A stretch of DNA of 64,000 nucleotides from Marinobacter sp. es.048 (GCF_900188435.1 NZ_FYFA01000002.1:744001-808000), one strand, 5' to 3'. Counted from the first letter of the stretch, positions 9,099 through 18,763 are shown. The notes: generated by a model from the sequence alone, not told the origin. Made by a program: numbers and translations.

Positions 9099-11345
9099 TC
9101 AGCTGACTTTAAACCGGGACAGGGAATCTTTGAGCTGATGAGACAATTCCGCCAAGTCACCACTGGCTTTGGATATCTGGGCCATGGCCTGTTTGGTCTC
9201 AAAGGACTTTTCAGTAATTGTAGATACGTTGCGCGTTACTTCTTCGGCCGTGGCTGATTGCTCTTCGGATGCCGTAGCAATCTGCTCGGCCATACCGGAC
9301 ATCCGGGTGACCTCGTCCACTGCCTCGCGGAGCTGCAATACAACGGCTCCTGCCCGCTCGGAAATACCTCTGGCCTGGGCGCTGCAGCGGGTAACCACCT
9401 TTGAAGCACGCTCCGACGAATTGACCAGAGTTTCGATGGAACTACTTATCTCCTCGGTCGCCTTCTGGCTATTCTGGGCCAGGCTGCGCACCTCATCCGC
9501 AACCACCGCGAAGCCCCGGCCCTGTTCACCGGCCCGGGCCGCTTCAATGGCGGCATTCAGAGCCAGCAAGTTAGTCTGGTCGGCGATGGACTTTATCGAA
9601 TCCAGAACCCTGGTGATGGATTCCATATTCTTTCGCAAGTCCGCTATGCCGGCCTCTGCTTCCTCCAACTCCCTGGCCATAGCACGAGTGTCAGCAGCGG
9701 AAGATTCCACCTCGGTGGCGCTGCGGCTGACCGCTTCATCAGTGCGCCGAGCACCGGCCGCCGATTCCGAGGTATTCTGGGACACCTCGCTGATGGCGGA
9801 GGACATTTCTTCAATGGCCGACGCCACCTGCTCAGTCTGCTCTGCCTGCTGATTCACACTGTCCAGAGTCTGCGAGGTAGTGCCGGACAACTGTTCAGAT
9901 GCAGTGGCCTGACGCTGGGACGCTTCTTCAACCTTGAAGATCACTTCTTTCAGGTCCGACACCATCTTGAGCATGGAGCCGTATACGCCCGTGGCCCTGT
10001 CACTATTGGACGAATCAATGACCAAGTTACCCGTAGCCACCTGTTCCGCGAGTGCCTGCAATTCGGCCGGGTCTTTGCCGAGGGGTTTCATGATCCGCGC
10101 CGCAGTCCAGACTGCCACGGCCACCACAGCCAAGATCACAATAGCAATGGCTATCGCCGTCAGCGTCCACATTTCACGCACCGGCGCCAGGGCCTCGTCT
10201 TCGTCGATCTCCGCCAACAGCGCCCAGTTCAGCCCGCTTACGGTAACTGGCCTGTAGGCGGAAAACACTGGCTCGCCCCGGTAGGACGTAGCCACGCCTT
10301 CACCGGAATTTCCCGCCAGCGCCTCATCCACAGATGGCGAACTAATGCGTCCATTCTCCGGGTAGGCAAAGGAAGCCACCACGCTGCGGTTTTCCGGATC
10401 CAGATAGGAGTCTGAACGCATCAGGTTATCCGGCCCCACCAGATAGGAATCCCCGGTTTCCCCCATGCCATCTCGTTCCATCATGATGTTGTTCAGGCTG
10501 TGAATGGGGAACTGGAAGGCCAGCACGCCCAACCGCTCACCCTTTTCGGAAATTATGGGTGTTGCTACAAAGCCCGCAGGAGCGCCGTAGGAAGGTACAT
10601 ACTTCGTAAAATCAACAAAAGTCGGTGCAGTATCCTGTTCGTCAGACAGCGCCTGACGATAAGCCGCCGCCAGGCCAGAATCCGCGTAGGGACCGTCTTT
10701 AAGGGAGGTGGCAAAATCAACCTCTTTGGATACAGAATAGATAATGTGGCCTGTATCGGCATCAATCAGAAAAATATCGTAGTAGCCGAAAGCCTCCTGA
10801 AATTTCTTGAACGAGGTGTGCCACTGTTTATGAAGCGTGTTATAAAATTGCGCGATATGGACGTCAGCCGATACCAATTTGTCTTTCTGCCCCACAGGAT
10901 TTGGGTTGTCCACGATGTAAGCCATCTGCAGAGCCAGGCTGTTTTTGCTGAGGGATGCAACAAAGTCCGATGCTGACCGTCCGCTAGCACCACCATTTTT
11001 CTGCAAGGGCGGCAAAAAATTCCGCTGGTAATAAGCCTCGGCCTTTTCTCGTAATGTCGATTGCTCCGTTTTTACCAATTTTTCATAATTATGAAACGCC
11101 AAACCAAATCCTTGGGCGGCAGTTCGGGTCCCGCGATTACTGGCCATCGCTGTCAGTTGCTGGGTAATAGTGTTGAGATAATCTTCAACACTACGCTGCT
11201 TATTGGTAGCCGCAATAGAAAGTTCTTGCAACGCCTGTTCCTTCAGGCTCTGTCGGACAATTTCGGCGTTAAAAAAAGAGATGGCAATGACGGGAAGCAG
11301 GCCAACCAGCAGCAAAGTCAGCAAAAGACGTTTTTTCAGAGTCAT
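9099..11345 (-). CDS. methyl-accepting chemotaxis protein with dCache-type sensor
   Basis: A 748-residue transmembrane chemoreceptor. TM1 is at about residues 8-28, followed by a periplasmic region of about 360 residues that resembles a double Cache domain ([46 protein letters not shown]). TM2 lies at about 395-420, then a HAMP-like linker and a long coiled-coil signalling domain with the conserved hairpin tip [20 protein letters not shown]. Glutamine/glutamate pairs typical of methylation sites flank the tip. The ligand is unknown. A sigma-28 promoter upstream (11380-11406) indicates flagellar-regulon expression. The RBS is GAGGG before the ATG. Confidence 0.94.
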   Translation of the reverse strand: MTLKKRLLLTLLLVGLLPVIAISFFNAEIVRQSLKEQALQELSIAATNKQRSVEDYLNTITQQLTAMASNRGTRTAAQGFGLAFHNYEKLVKTEQSTLREKAEAYYQRNFLPPLQKNGGASGRSASDFVASLSKNSLALQMAYIVDNPNPVGQKDKLVSADVHIAQFYNTLHKQWHTSFKKFQEAFGYYDIFLIDADTGHIIYSVSKEVDFATSLKDGPYADSGLAAAYRQALSDEQDTAPTFVDFTKYVPSYGAPAGFVATPIISEKGERLGVLAFQFPIHSLNNIMMERDGMGETGDSYLVGPDNLMRSDSYLDPENRSVVASFAYPENGRISSPSVDEALAGNSGEGVATSYRGEPVFSAYRPVTVSGLNWALLAEIDEDEALAPVREMWTLTAIAIAIVILAVVAVAVWTAARIMKPLGKDPAELQALAEQVATGNLVIDSSNSDRATGVYGSMLKMVSDLKEVIFKVEEASQRQATASEQLSGTTSQTLDSVNQQAEQTEQVASAIEEMSSAISEVSQNTSESAAGARRTDEAVSRSATEVESSAADTRAMARELEEAEAGIADLRKNMESITRVLDSIKSIADQTNLLALNAAIEAARAGEQGRGFAVVADEVRSLAQNSQKATEEISSSIETLVNSSERASKVVTRCSAQARGISERAGAVVLQLREAVDEVTRMSGMAEQIATASEEQSATAEEVTRNVSTITEKSFETKQAMAQISKASGDLAELSHQLKDSLSRFKVS

Positions 11346-11379
11346 CGATGGCCCTCATTTAATATTGTTGTTTCGTTAA

Positions 11380-11406
11380 TCATCGGCTATCGGCAGGTTT
11401 TCTTTA
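11380..11406 (-). promoter_or_regulatory. sigma-28 (FliA) promoter of the chemoreceptor gene
   Basis: On the minus strand TAAAGAAA (11406-11399) is followed after eleven bases by GCCGATGA (11387-11380), seven of eight matches to the GCCGATAA consensus with the correct spacing. It lies 35 bases upstream of the chemoreceptor start. A second GCCGATAG copy overlaps the spacer but has no correctly spaced -35. Confidence 0.75.
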
Positions 11407-11549
11407 GCCCAGAAAAATTCATAAAAGAGGCGAATCTCGTTTAACCAATTAATATAATTGGAATTGCGCCAACGGATTTTTCAGAGTGCCTGCGGCTTTG
11501 CCACCGCGCGCATTTCACAGAACCCGTCGAGCCACCAGGTTGCAAAATG

Positions 11550-11770
11550 ATCCGATTAGGCATTGGCAAGAGAGTGATTGGGTGGTTTATGAACATCCGG
11601 GTTGCCTTGCCTCATCGGGTGTTCGACCACCTGTCTCTGATAAGCATGCTGGATACGTTGAACCGGCTTCAGAGCCGTCCGCGAACCGCCGCGATACGGA
11701 ACCATCGGTCCGACGCATCGGTGTCTGGTGTTGTGAGAGGACGGGGGAGTAACTCCCCCTCCCACTCGAC
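11550..11770 (+). mobile_element. probable 3' remnant of a group II intron (domain V/VI-like)
   Basis: The 440 bases between the chemoreceptor and acyl-CoA reductase genes hold no convincing gene. From about 11672 the sequence resembles the 3' end of bacterial group II introns: GAGCCGT, GAACCGCCGC, TACGGAACC, then GGTGTTGTGAGAGGACGG, a tight hairpin GGGGGAGT-AA-CTCCCCC (11743-11759), and a 3' boundary-like CTCGAC ending in AC at 11770. No reverse transcriptase is present, so this would be a truncated, immobile copy. The left limit is arbitrary. Identification is by remembered consensus and needs a covariance search. Confidence 0.45.
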
Positions 11771-11785
11771 TCAGGGGCTACCACG

Positions 11786-13771
11786 TTACCAGTAGATACC
11801 CCGCATGATGGCAGCAAAGGCCACCTGTTCTGTGGAGACCTTCGGTTTTTCGCCCGACCTGCTGCCGGCTGCCGCCGGCGAATCCGGGAACATCCGGTAA
11901 CCGGTGTTCATGACAATTTCAGCCATCTTCGGTGCCAGAGCATGAAGGACTTGGGCAAAGATACCCAGTCGGGTGGCAATACGCTTCGGCCGATACACGA
12001 TAGCATCGGCTACCATCGTCGCCGCCTCATCCGGGGTAAGTGTTGGCACCGAGTCGTAGATCTTGGTTGGCGCAATCATTGGTGTTTTGACCAGTGGCAT
12101 ATTAATCGTGGTGAAGGTCACATTGCGATCTGACCATTCCGAAGCGGCACAGCGGCTGAAAGCATCCAACGCAGATTTTGAGGCCACGTAAGCTGAGAAT
12201 CGGGGCGCGTTGGTCAACACACCGATCGAGGAAATGTTCACCACATGGCCACGGCGATTCTCCAGCATCTTGGGCGCAAACCCCATGATCAGACGAACGG
12301 AACCGAAGTAGTTCAGCTGCATAGTGCGTTCGAAATCGTGGAAGCGGTCGAACGACAGATCCAGTGAGCGGCGAATCGAGCGCCCGGCGTTGTTGACCAG
12401 CACGTCGACCTGGCCATGGTTATCCAACACAGTCTTCACGAACCCGTCGCAGGCATCCATATCGGAAAAATCGCAGGGATAGGCATGCACGCTTGCGCCC
12501 CGGGACTCCAGCTCCGCGGCCACTTCTTTGAGGCGCTCGAGTTTGCGGGCACCAATCACCAGGATAGCGCCGGCGTCTGCCAGTTTCTGGGCGGTTGCAA
12601 GACCAATACCGGACGTAGCACCGGTCACCACACAGACACGACCTTCAACCGTGCCCTTGAGCGTGCGGTCCTTGAACAGGTCCGGATCCAGGTTGCGCTC
12701 CCAGTAATCCCAGATCACCGGGGCGTAGTCCGGCAAACGAGGCACTTCAATACCGGTACCTTTCAGAACACGCTCGGTTTCACGGGCATCGAACCGTGTC
12801 GGATAATTGATGAAAGACATCACTGAGGGCGGAATACCCATGTCGTCGAGAATTGCCGAGGTCAGGCGCTTCACCGGCGGCAGGTTCTTCAGACTCTGGC
12901 GAATGAACGGAGGGATAAAGCCGAACATACGGGAATCGATCCGCATGCCCATCCTGGGTGCGTGACCCGCCTCGCTGAAGATATTCAGAATCTCGCCAAC
13001 CTTGTACGGATCGGTATCCACAAGGTGGAAACACTTGCCGTCTTCCCCGTCCAGATGGGCGATGTGATCCATCGCATTAACCACGAAATCCACCGGCACA
13101 ATGTTCAGACGCCCGCCCTCGACACCAATGGTCGGCACCCACTGGGGCAGCGCGTGGCGAATTTTCTGAATCATCTTGAAGAAGTAGTAAGGTCCATCCA
13201 CCTTGTCCATTTCACCGGTAGAGGTATGGCCAATCACCATGCCCGGGCGGTAGATGCGGAAGGGGACCTTGCATTCCTCTCGGACCACCTTTTCAGATTC
13301 ATGCTTGGTGCGCAGGTACGGATGGTCCAGCTTCTCGGCTTCCTCGAACATGTCCTCGCGGAAAATTCCTTTGAACAGACCGGCAGCCGCAATGGACGAC
13401 ACGTGATGGAAGTGCTTGGCGCCCATCGCCTCTGCAGCATTCACCGCAGCCCGTGTGCCCTCGATATTGGTAGCCTGCTGGGCTTCTTCATCTGCGCCCA
13501 TATCGTAAACGGCGGCAAGGTGAAAGAAGTGGTCAATTTTCCCCTTCAGGGCTTTCATTGTCTTGGCGTCGATACCCAGATTTTTGCTGGTCAGGTCGCC
13601 TATGACGGCCTTCACCTGGGTTTCATCCGCGCCCCAGCGCTCACGCAATTTGTCCAGCTTGTCCTGGGATTGTTCACGCACCAGTACGTGGACAGTGCCA
13701 CCACGTGCCAGAAGCTTCTCCACGAGGAAACGGCCAATAAATCCGGTGCCACCCGTCAGGAAATAATTCAT
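11786..13771 (-). CDS. fatty acyl-CoA reductase (alcohol-forming, two SDR domains)
   Basis: A 661-residue protein with two reductase domains. The N-terminal extended SDR has the Rossmann motif TGGTGFIGRFL (residues 6-16) and YxxxK at Y152/K156. The C-terminal classical SDR begins near residue 383 with VVTGATSGIGLA and has YVASK near residue 530. Sequence blocks and exact length match my memory of the Marinobacter aquaeolei enzyme Maqu_2507, which reduces fatty acyl-CoA through the aldehyde to the fatty alcohol with NADPH, supplying alcohol for wax esters. The start at ATG 13771 (GGAAG upstream) gives this length; upstream in-frame ATGs are rejected. It is a single-gene unit with a long regulatory region upstream. 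Confidence 0.93.
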   Translation of the reverse strand: MNYFLTGGTGFIGRFLVEKLLARGGTVHVLVREQSQDKLDKLRERWGADETQVKAVIGDLTSKNLGIDAKTMKALKGKIDHFFHLAAVYDMGADEEAQQATNIEGTRAAVNAAEAMGAKHFHHVSSIAAAGLFKGIFREDMFEEAEKLDHPYLRTKHESEKVVREECKVPFRIYRPGMVIGHTSTGEMDKVDGPYYFFKMIQKIRHALPQWVPTIGVEGGRLNIVPVDFVVNAMDHIAHLDGEDGKCFHLVDTDPYKVGEILNIFSEAGHAPRMGMRIDSRMFGFIPPFIRQSLKNLPPVKRLTSAILDDMGIPPSVMSFINYPTRFDARETERVLKGTGIEVPRLPDYAPVIWDYWERNLDPDLFKDRTLKGTVEGRVCVVTGATSGIGLATAQKLADAGAILVIGARKLERLKEVAAELESRGASVHAYPCDFSDMDACDGFVKTVLDNHGQVDVLVNNAGRSIRRSLDLSFDRFHDFERTMQLNYFGSVRLIMGFAPKMLENRRGHVVNISSIGVLTNAPRFSAYVASKSALDAFSRCAASEWSDRNVTFTTINMPLVKTPMIAPTKIYDSVPTLTPDEAATMVADAIVYRPKRIATRLGIFAQVLHALAPKMAEIVMNTGYRMFPDSPAAAGSRSGEKPKVSTEQVAFAAIMRGIYW

Positions 13772-14157
13772 CAATCTTCCACCCTGCCTGTTGCTCTGTT
13801 GTTGTCTATCCATGCCGGCACCCATACGACTAAAGTCTTAGAGTTTTCCGGAAACGCCGGCATTGTACTTAATTGCAACCTTCATGTATCGAAATTTTTT
13901 AGAGCTTTTACTCTGTAAGCCTTTGTTTTTTATAGAGCTATTGCTCTAAATTTCCGACCCCGCAGGCCAAACGTGCCTGTCCGGTTCGCCGACACAATGT
14001 TTTTTGAGACTAGCACAGGAATTGCCCCGTGCATGCCCTATTTCCGGATTACCACAAAGCAATGAAAGCGCCCGCCAGCAATGACATAATCGGGAACTTA
14101 TCGCGCCTTTTGGCATCTGTTCTTTTCACAGGAAAACCGATCTTCGGAACCCCGACC
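13772..14157. promoter_or_regulatory. 386-base regulatory region upstream of the acyl-CoA reductase gene
   Basis: No gene is seen here. The AT-rich part holds three AGAG/CTAA-type inverted repeats: CTAA-N4-TTAG (13830-13841), AGAG-N6-CTCT (13901-13914) and the perfect TAGAGC-N4-GCTCTA (13933-13948). A possible minus-strand -10, TACAAT (13867-13862), lies between the first and second, with only a weak -35. The repeats look like operators for control of fatty alcohol synthesis, but no regulator is known from the sequence. The right part contains the leader of the next plus-strand gene. Confidence 0.4.
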
Positions 14158-14457
14158 ATGCAGAAAGACAATCCCAACGCAGAACGCTACATTTCCATCG
14201 CCCGGGCCTGCCTGAAGGCCATCAACGATACAGCTGATGACGCCGGTTCCCGCGAGCAGAAAATTCAGGCGGTCTACGAGGCCATCGACCAGGCCTTCCA
14301 GGCCGAGTTCGCGGATTACCGTCAGTCCGTTGCCATTATGGCCACGGTTCTGGAACGTATCGCCTCCGGCCAGCTGGACAGTGAGAAAGCCGCCGATCTG
14401 GCTCGTAGAACACTTGACCAGCAGCCCGAGAGCACGCGCAACGCGATGATGCACTGA
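14158..14457 (+). CDS. conserved-looking hypothetical protein (99 aa)
   Basis: I do not recognise this protein. It is about 99 residues, hydrophilic and predicted largely helical (KIQAVYEAIDQAFQAEF, KAADLARRTLDQ), with no signal peptide, cysteines or metal motif. ATG 14158 is preceded by GGAA; the frame stays open to an ATG at 14029, but that extension has no RBS and poor protein character. It lies 64 bases before the M16 peptidase gene and could share its transcript. Confidence 0.6.
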   Translation: MQKDNPNAERYISIARACLKAINDTADDAGSREQKIQAVYEAIDQAFQAEFADYRQSVAIMATVLERIASGQLDSEKAADLARRTLDQQPESTRNAMMH

Positions 14458-14521
14458 TACGCGACACGCTTCTTCGAATCACAGAGAGCCTATGAACACA
14501 CGCACCGTCAGGAAGAACTCA

Positions 14522-17344
14522 ATGCAAAACTCTATATCACGACTGTTTTCCCTGCTGACACTTGTGCTGTTCAGCACTCTTGCTCTTGCCGCCCAGATTC
14601 CGGAGAAGAGCCCCAATGACGACAACCAGTACCGGTTCATTGAACTGGACAACGGCCTGAAGGTCATCCTGGTTTCTGATCAGGATGCGGACAAGGCAGC
14701 TGCTTCGATGAACGTTGCTGTTGGTAGCGGAGATGATCCGTCGGATCGGGAGGGCCTCTCCCACTTCCTGGAGCACATGCTGTTCCTCGGTACCGAGAAA
14801 TACCCCGATCCGGGCGAATACCAGCAATTCATCAAGAGCCACGGTGGCCAGCACAATGCCTTCACCGCATTCCAGGACACGAATTACTTCTTCGATGTTC
14901 AGGCCGAGTTCCTGGAACCGGCGCTGGACCGTTTCGCGCAGCAGTTCTCCGCCCCCCTGTTTACCGCCGAGCTGGTGGAGCGGGAGCGCAACGCCGTGCA
15001 CTCTGAGTTCAGCGCCAAACAGAAAGAAGATGGGCGCCGATTCTATTCCGTAAAAAAGGCAGTCAGTAACCCGGACCACGCCTTCAGCCAGTTTGCCGTA
15101 GGCAACCTCAGCACCCTGGAGAACACCGAGGACAGTCGCCTCCGGCCAGATCTGATCGAGTTCTGGAAGCAGCATTACTCTTCAAACATCATGAGCCTGG
15201 CGGTTTACGGACCGCAAGCCCTGGACGAGCTGGAATCCATGGTGCGAGGCCGGTTCGATGCCATCGAAAACCGCAACCTTGAAACCAAACGCCATGTGGC
15301 CAGCCTTTACCGGGCGGAGGATCTTCCAGCCAAGGTGACGGCCGAAGCACTCAAGGATGTTAGAAGCCTGTCGCTCACTTTCCCCATTTCGTCCCAGGAA
15401 GAGAACTACCGCACCAAGCCCGCCAGCTACGTGGCCAACCTGCTCGGCCACGAAGGCCCAGGCAGTCTGTTCGATGTGCTAAAAACGGCTGGCCTGGCGG
15501 AGAGTCTGTCCGCGGGCCTGGGTATGGATACGGGCGAAAACGCCACCCTGGAGATCAGCATTTCCCTGACACCGGAAGGACTGGCTCGCCATGAGGACAT
15601 CCTGCCGTTGGTATTCGATTACATCGAGAAGATTCGCCAGAAAGGGATCAGCGAGCAGCGTTTCCTGGAAATGCAGAACCTGGCACGCATTGATTTCCGG
15701 TTTCGCGAACAGGGCAACCCCCTGCACGAAGCCATGCGACTGTCCCGTCACCTCAAGGACTACCCGCCCGAGGACCTGCTGCGCGCACCCTGGCTGGTGG
15801 AACGCTTCGCGCCGGAACAGTACCGGGACATCCTGGACCAGCTGACACCGGACAACCTCCTTGCCTTCGTACTGGCGCCCGATCCGGTCCTGGAAAACCC
15901 GAACCGCACCAACTGGTATGATGCGGCCTGGACCCGGGAACCGCTCAATACGGAAGCGCTTACTGCCCAACGCCTGCCGGAACTTGCGGCCCAGTTGCGC
16001 CTGCCCGCGGAAAATCCCTTTGTACCGGAAGATCTGGCAATGGTGACAGGGCAAACCATGGACAAGCCTTCAATGCTGGCCACGCTCGAAGGAATGGACA
16101 TCTGGTTTGCCCGGGATACCCGGTTCGACACCCCCAAAGCCAACGTGTTTGTGAGCCTTAGGACTCCCGCTGCCCGAGCCTCGGCCCGCAGTTATGTCCT
16201 CACCCAGCTGTTGGTGGACGCCATCAATACCAACCTGAATGCCTGGGCCTACTCCGCTAGTCTTGCCGGACTGGATTACAGCGTCTATTCGCACCTGCGG
16301 GGCATCACCGTTCGTGTAGGTGGCTACAACGACAAGCTTCACACCCTGATGAACCGCATCCTGCTTCAGCTGGACACGCCAGAGCTGACCGAGCAACGTT
16401 TCGATATTGCCCGGCAACAGATGATCGACGGACTTCAGAACAAGGCCAAGGATCGCCCTGTGGAACAGACCTCTGAGTTCGTGCAGACGTCGCTGATCGA
16501 AGGCGCCTGGTCCACAGACGAGAAACTGCGGGCGGCCCGGGAAGTCACCTTTGATGAACTGCAGTCCTTCTCGGAAGCCCTGCTCTCCCGGGTGGATCCG
16601 GTCATGCTGGCCCATGGGAACCTTACTGAAGCCTCGGCCCTTAACCTGGCCCGGCAGATCGACGCTATTGTCCTGGGTGACAGCGAGCTGACCCGGGTAG
16701 AACGCAGCCAGGTACGCCAGCTGCCAGACAATGAAACCACGGTTTCCATTGAAGTAGACCATCCGGACACCGGCTATACACTTTACATGCAGGGCGATAA
16801 CACCGGCTTTGAAGAACGGGCGCGTTTCCGTCTGCTGGCCCAGATCATCAGCAGCCCCTTCTTTGAAGAGCTCCGCACTAACCGCCAATTGGGCTATATC
16901 GTTTACGCGACACCGTTTGAAATGCTGGAAACGCCGGCTCTTGGGTTTGTCGTCCAGTCGCCGTCTGCCACCCGAGTGGAGATTGATCAGGCGGTTCAGG
17001 AGTTCTCCAACAGCTTTGAGGCAACCCTGTCGGCATTGACGCCGGAGCGCCTGGATCAGGAAAAGCAGGCTGTGATCAGCAAACTTCTTGAGAGAGACCG
17101 GCAGCTGGGCGAGATTTCCAGCCGCTACTGGCGCGAGATCGATCGGGGCATGGACAGCTTCGATTCGCGGCAGCAGCTGGCCAACGCGGTAAAACAGGTC
17201 AGCCAGCAGGAACTGTTGGAGACGTTCCGACAAGCGGTTCTGGAACGGGACCAGAGCCTGCAGGTGGTCACCGGTGGTGATGGCCTGGAGGCGAGCCGGG
17301 CCCTAGGCCGGCTCACCGAACTACCGCCGGTGCCCGCCAGCTGA
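14522..17344 (+). CDS. secreted M16 (insulinase/pitrilysin) family zinc peptidase
   Basis: A 940-residue periplasmic peptidase. A signal peptide is evident (LFSLLTLVLFSTLALA, cleavage near residue 23). The inverted zinc motif HFLEH (H81, E84, H85) and the downstream glutamate in ERNAVHSE form the active site in the first of four M16 repeats; the C-terminal repeats include the EELRTNRQLGYIVY block typical of pitrilysins. It probably degrades peptides in the periplasm. ATG 14522 has AGGAAG six bases upstream; an in-frame ATG at 14492 would add ten residues before the signal peptide. It converges on the glycosyltransferase pair. Confidence 0.93.
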   Translation: MQNSISRLFSLLTLVLFSTLALAAQIPEKSPNDDNQYRFIELDNGLKVILVSDQDADKAAASMNVAVGSGDDPSDREGLSHFLEHMLFLGTEKYPDPGEYQQFIKSHGGQHNAFTAFQDTNYFFDVQAEFLEPALDRFAQQFSAPLFTAELVERERNAVHSEFSAKQKEDGRRFYSVKKAVSNPDHAFSQFAVGNLSTLENTEDSRLRPDLIEFWKQHYSSNIMSLAVYGPQALDELESMVRGRFDAIENRNLETKRHVASLYRAEDLPAKVTAEALKDVRSLSLTFPISSQEENYRTKPASYVANLLGHEGPGSLFDVLKTAGLAESLSAGLGMDTGENATLEISISLTPEGLARHEDILPLVFDYIEKIRQKGISEQRFLEMQNLARIDFRFREQGNPLHEAMRLSRHLKDYPPEDLLRAPWLVERFAPEQYRDILDQLTPDNLLAFVLAPDPVLENPNRTNWYDAAWTREPLNTEALTAQRLPELAAQLRLPAENPFVPEDLAMVTGQTMDKPSMLATLEGMDIWFARDTRFDTPKANVFVSLRTPAARASARSYVLTQLLVDAINTNLNAWAYSASLAGLDYSVYSHLRGITVRVGGYNDKLHTLMNRILLQLDTPELTEQRFDIARQQMIDGLQNKAKDRPVEQTSEFVQTSLIEGAWSTDEKLRAAREVTFDELQSFSEALLSRVDPVMLAHGNLTEASALNLARQIDAIVLGDSELTRVERSQVRQLPDNETTVSIEVDHPDTGYTLYMQGDNTGFEERARFRLLAQIISSPFFEELRTNRQLGYIVYATPFEMLETPALGFVVQSPSATRVEIDQAVQEFSNSFEATLSALTPERLDQEKQAVISKLLERDRQLGEISSRYWREIDRGMDSFDSRQQLANAVKQVSQQELLETFRQAVLERDQSLQVVTGGDGLEASRALGRLTELPPVPAS

Positions 17345-17349
17345 CAAGT

Positions 17350-17982
17350 TCAACAAGTCTGCAAAAAACGGGCCCAGTCCTCGGGCTCGTCAACATCCCA
17401 CCGGGGCTCTAGCAGATGATAGCTGAGCCCCGCCGCTTCAAGTCGTTCACGAGTTTGAGCAAGCACATCCGGCGTGCCCCAGGCGATATCGTCAAGCATG
17501 CCCTCCGCCACTTTTGAGGCGCCGATCAGGACATAGCCGCCATCGTCAGACGGACCGAGCACGACGTCATAATCCACCAGACAGGCGACCGCCTTACGGG
17601 CATAATCCGGATCCACCGACGGGCAATCACTGCCGACCACCAATGCCCGGTCATAATCCCGGAGGGACTGACTCAGGGCAAGGTGCATCCGTTCTCCGAG
17701 CGCATTGCCTTGCTGGACTTTCTGAATCAGGCCGGCGCCATCGAGCTCTTCAACAATTGCAGCTGCCTCCCCGGGACGGTCATCCGCCGGCCGATCCCAC
17801 CAGAACTCAACCGGATAGCCAGTGGCACACAGATTATCCAGCACCGCCAGGGTCAGTCGAATATGGGCTTCAAGCGCCCCTATCGCGCCGAGCTCCGGCA
17901 TCAACCGGGTTTTGACCCGACCGGCCTCCGGCCATTTGGCAAACTGAAGAAAGACCGCCGAGGGCGAATTACTTTGAGGCAT
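17350..17982 (-). CDS. TIGR04282-type (CofC-like) glycosyltransferase/nucleotidyltransferase
   Basis: A 210-residue GT-A fold protein of the family annotated as TIGR04282 arsenosugar biosynthesis glycosyltransferase. Visible motifs are FAKWPEAGRVKTRL near the N-terminus, VVGSDCPSVDPDY with the DxD-like metal site, and LGPSDDGGYVLIG. Substrates are unproven. The start is placed at ATG 17982, with GGA eight bases upstream; an ATG three codons earlier is possible. It overlaps the end of the next gene upstream by 14 bases, so the two are a coupled pair. No arsenic methylation gene is nearby. Confidence 0.82.
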   Translation of the reverse strand: MPQSNSPSAVFLQFAKWPEAGRVKTRLMPELGAIGALEAHIRLTLAVLDNLCATGYPVEFWWDRPADDRPGEAAAIVEELDGAGLIQKVQQGNALGERMHLALSQSLRDYDRALVVGSDCPSVDPDYARKAVACLVDYDVVLGPSDDGGYVLIGASKVAEGMLDDIAWGTPDVLAQTRERLEAAGLSYHLLEPRWDVDEPEDWARFLQTC

Positions 17983-18697
17983 TGCGAACATCCGATCGGT
18001 AGGTTTGGGCCAGAGACTCCGGCGATTCACCACGCCAGTAACGCCAGCGTAGCTGCCACATCAGAAAAATAGTTCGCCAGGCACCGTGCTTCTGCCAGCG
18101 GCGGCTATCGGTAACAACAGGCTCTTTTATACAGAAAGGACGGGATACCAGGCAAAGCCGACGGGAGAATTCCACATCTTCCATCAGCGGGATGAGCTTA
18201 AAACCGCCCAGCACCTCGAAGGTATCCCGGCGCACGAACATGGCCTGGTCGCCGGTACAGATACCGGTAAGGCGGGAGCGCTGATTCATGAACCAGGCAA
18301 TGAGGCGGAATAGCAACCGCTCCCCACTCAGCCGCACATCGAACCGACCCCAGGCGCGGCGCGAGTGGACGAAACTTGCAAGGTGCTCGAGCGTATTTGC
18401 CGGCAAGCGCGTATCCGCATGCAGAAACAGCAGGAGATCGCCGTTTGCCGACGCCGCGCCGGCATTCATCTGAAGCGCCCGGCCCTTCTCTGACATCACA
18501 ACCCTGTCGCAAAGGGGCCTGGCCAGTTCAACCGTTCGATCGCTGCTGCCGCCATCCACCACAATCACCTCATGGCCCCGGGCGCGAATCGGTTGCAGGG
18601 CGCGCAGGGTGTCGGTAACACCCGTCGCCTCCATCCAGACAGGAACAATCACGCTTAACGAGAAAGGATCTGGCAAAACAAACTCCGTGGCATTCAC
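17969..18697 (-). CDS. TIGR04283-type family 2 glycosyltransferase
   Basis: A 242-residue family 2 glycosyltransferase. The nucleotide-binding start SVIVPVWMEATG, VVDGGSSDRT, the DxD-type motif FLHADTRLP, and the acceptor-side GDQAMFVRRDTFEVLGGF and MEDVEFSRRL are present. It belongs to the group named for arsenosugar biosynthesis in TIGRFAM but is found in many genomes without that pathway. It has no transmembrane segment and probably acts at the cytoplasmic membrane face. It is translated just before the TIGR04282-type partner. Confidence 0.85.
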   Translation of the reverse strand: MNATEFVLPDPFSLSVIVPVWMEATGVTDTLRALQPIRARGHEVIVVDGGSSDRTVELARPLCDRVVMSEKGRALQMNAGAASANGDLLLFLHADTRLPANTLEHLASFVHSRRAWGRFDVRLSGERLLFRLIAWFMNQRSRLTGICTGDQAMFVRRDTFEVLGGFKLIPLMEDVEFSRRLCLVSRPFCIKEPVVTDSRRWQKHGAWRTIFLMWQLRWRYWRGESPESLAQTYRSDVRNASK

Positions 18698-18714
18698 CGA
18701 AACCGGGCCGCACC

Positions 18715-18743
18715 TTGAGCCTCAGGGCTTAGCCCGCTATCAT
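18715..18743 (+). promoter_or_regulatory. sigma-70 promoter of tRNA-Arg
   Basis: TTGAGC (18715-18720), a 17-base spacer and TATCAT (18738-18743) make a good sigma-70 promoter. Transcription would begin near 18750, about 14 bases before the mature tRNA. Confidence 0.7.
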
Positions 18744-18763
18744 ACCGCCCTTCTCGCGATAAT

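Noticed and set aside
11486..11795. Short overlapping open frames between the chemoreceptor and reductase genes
   Set aside because: They exist in several frames on both strands, end in the intron-like RNA structure and have no RBS or protein character.
12962..13918. Plus-strand open frame of 318 codons across the acyl-CoA reductase gene and its promoter
   Set aside because: It is antisense to a protein of exactly the expected family length and ends in its AT-rich regulatory region.
16070..17233. Minus-strand open frame of 387 codons inside the M16 peptidase gene
   Set aside because: The plus-strand frame has a signal peptide, zinc motif and family repeats; the antisense translation resembles nothing.
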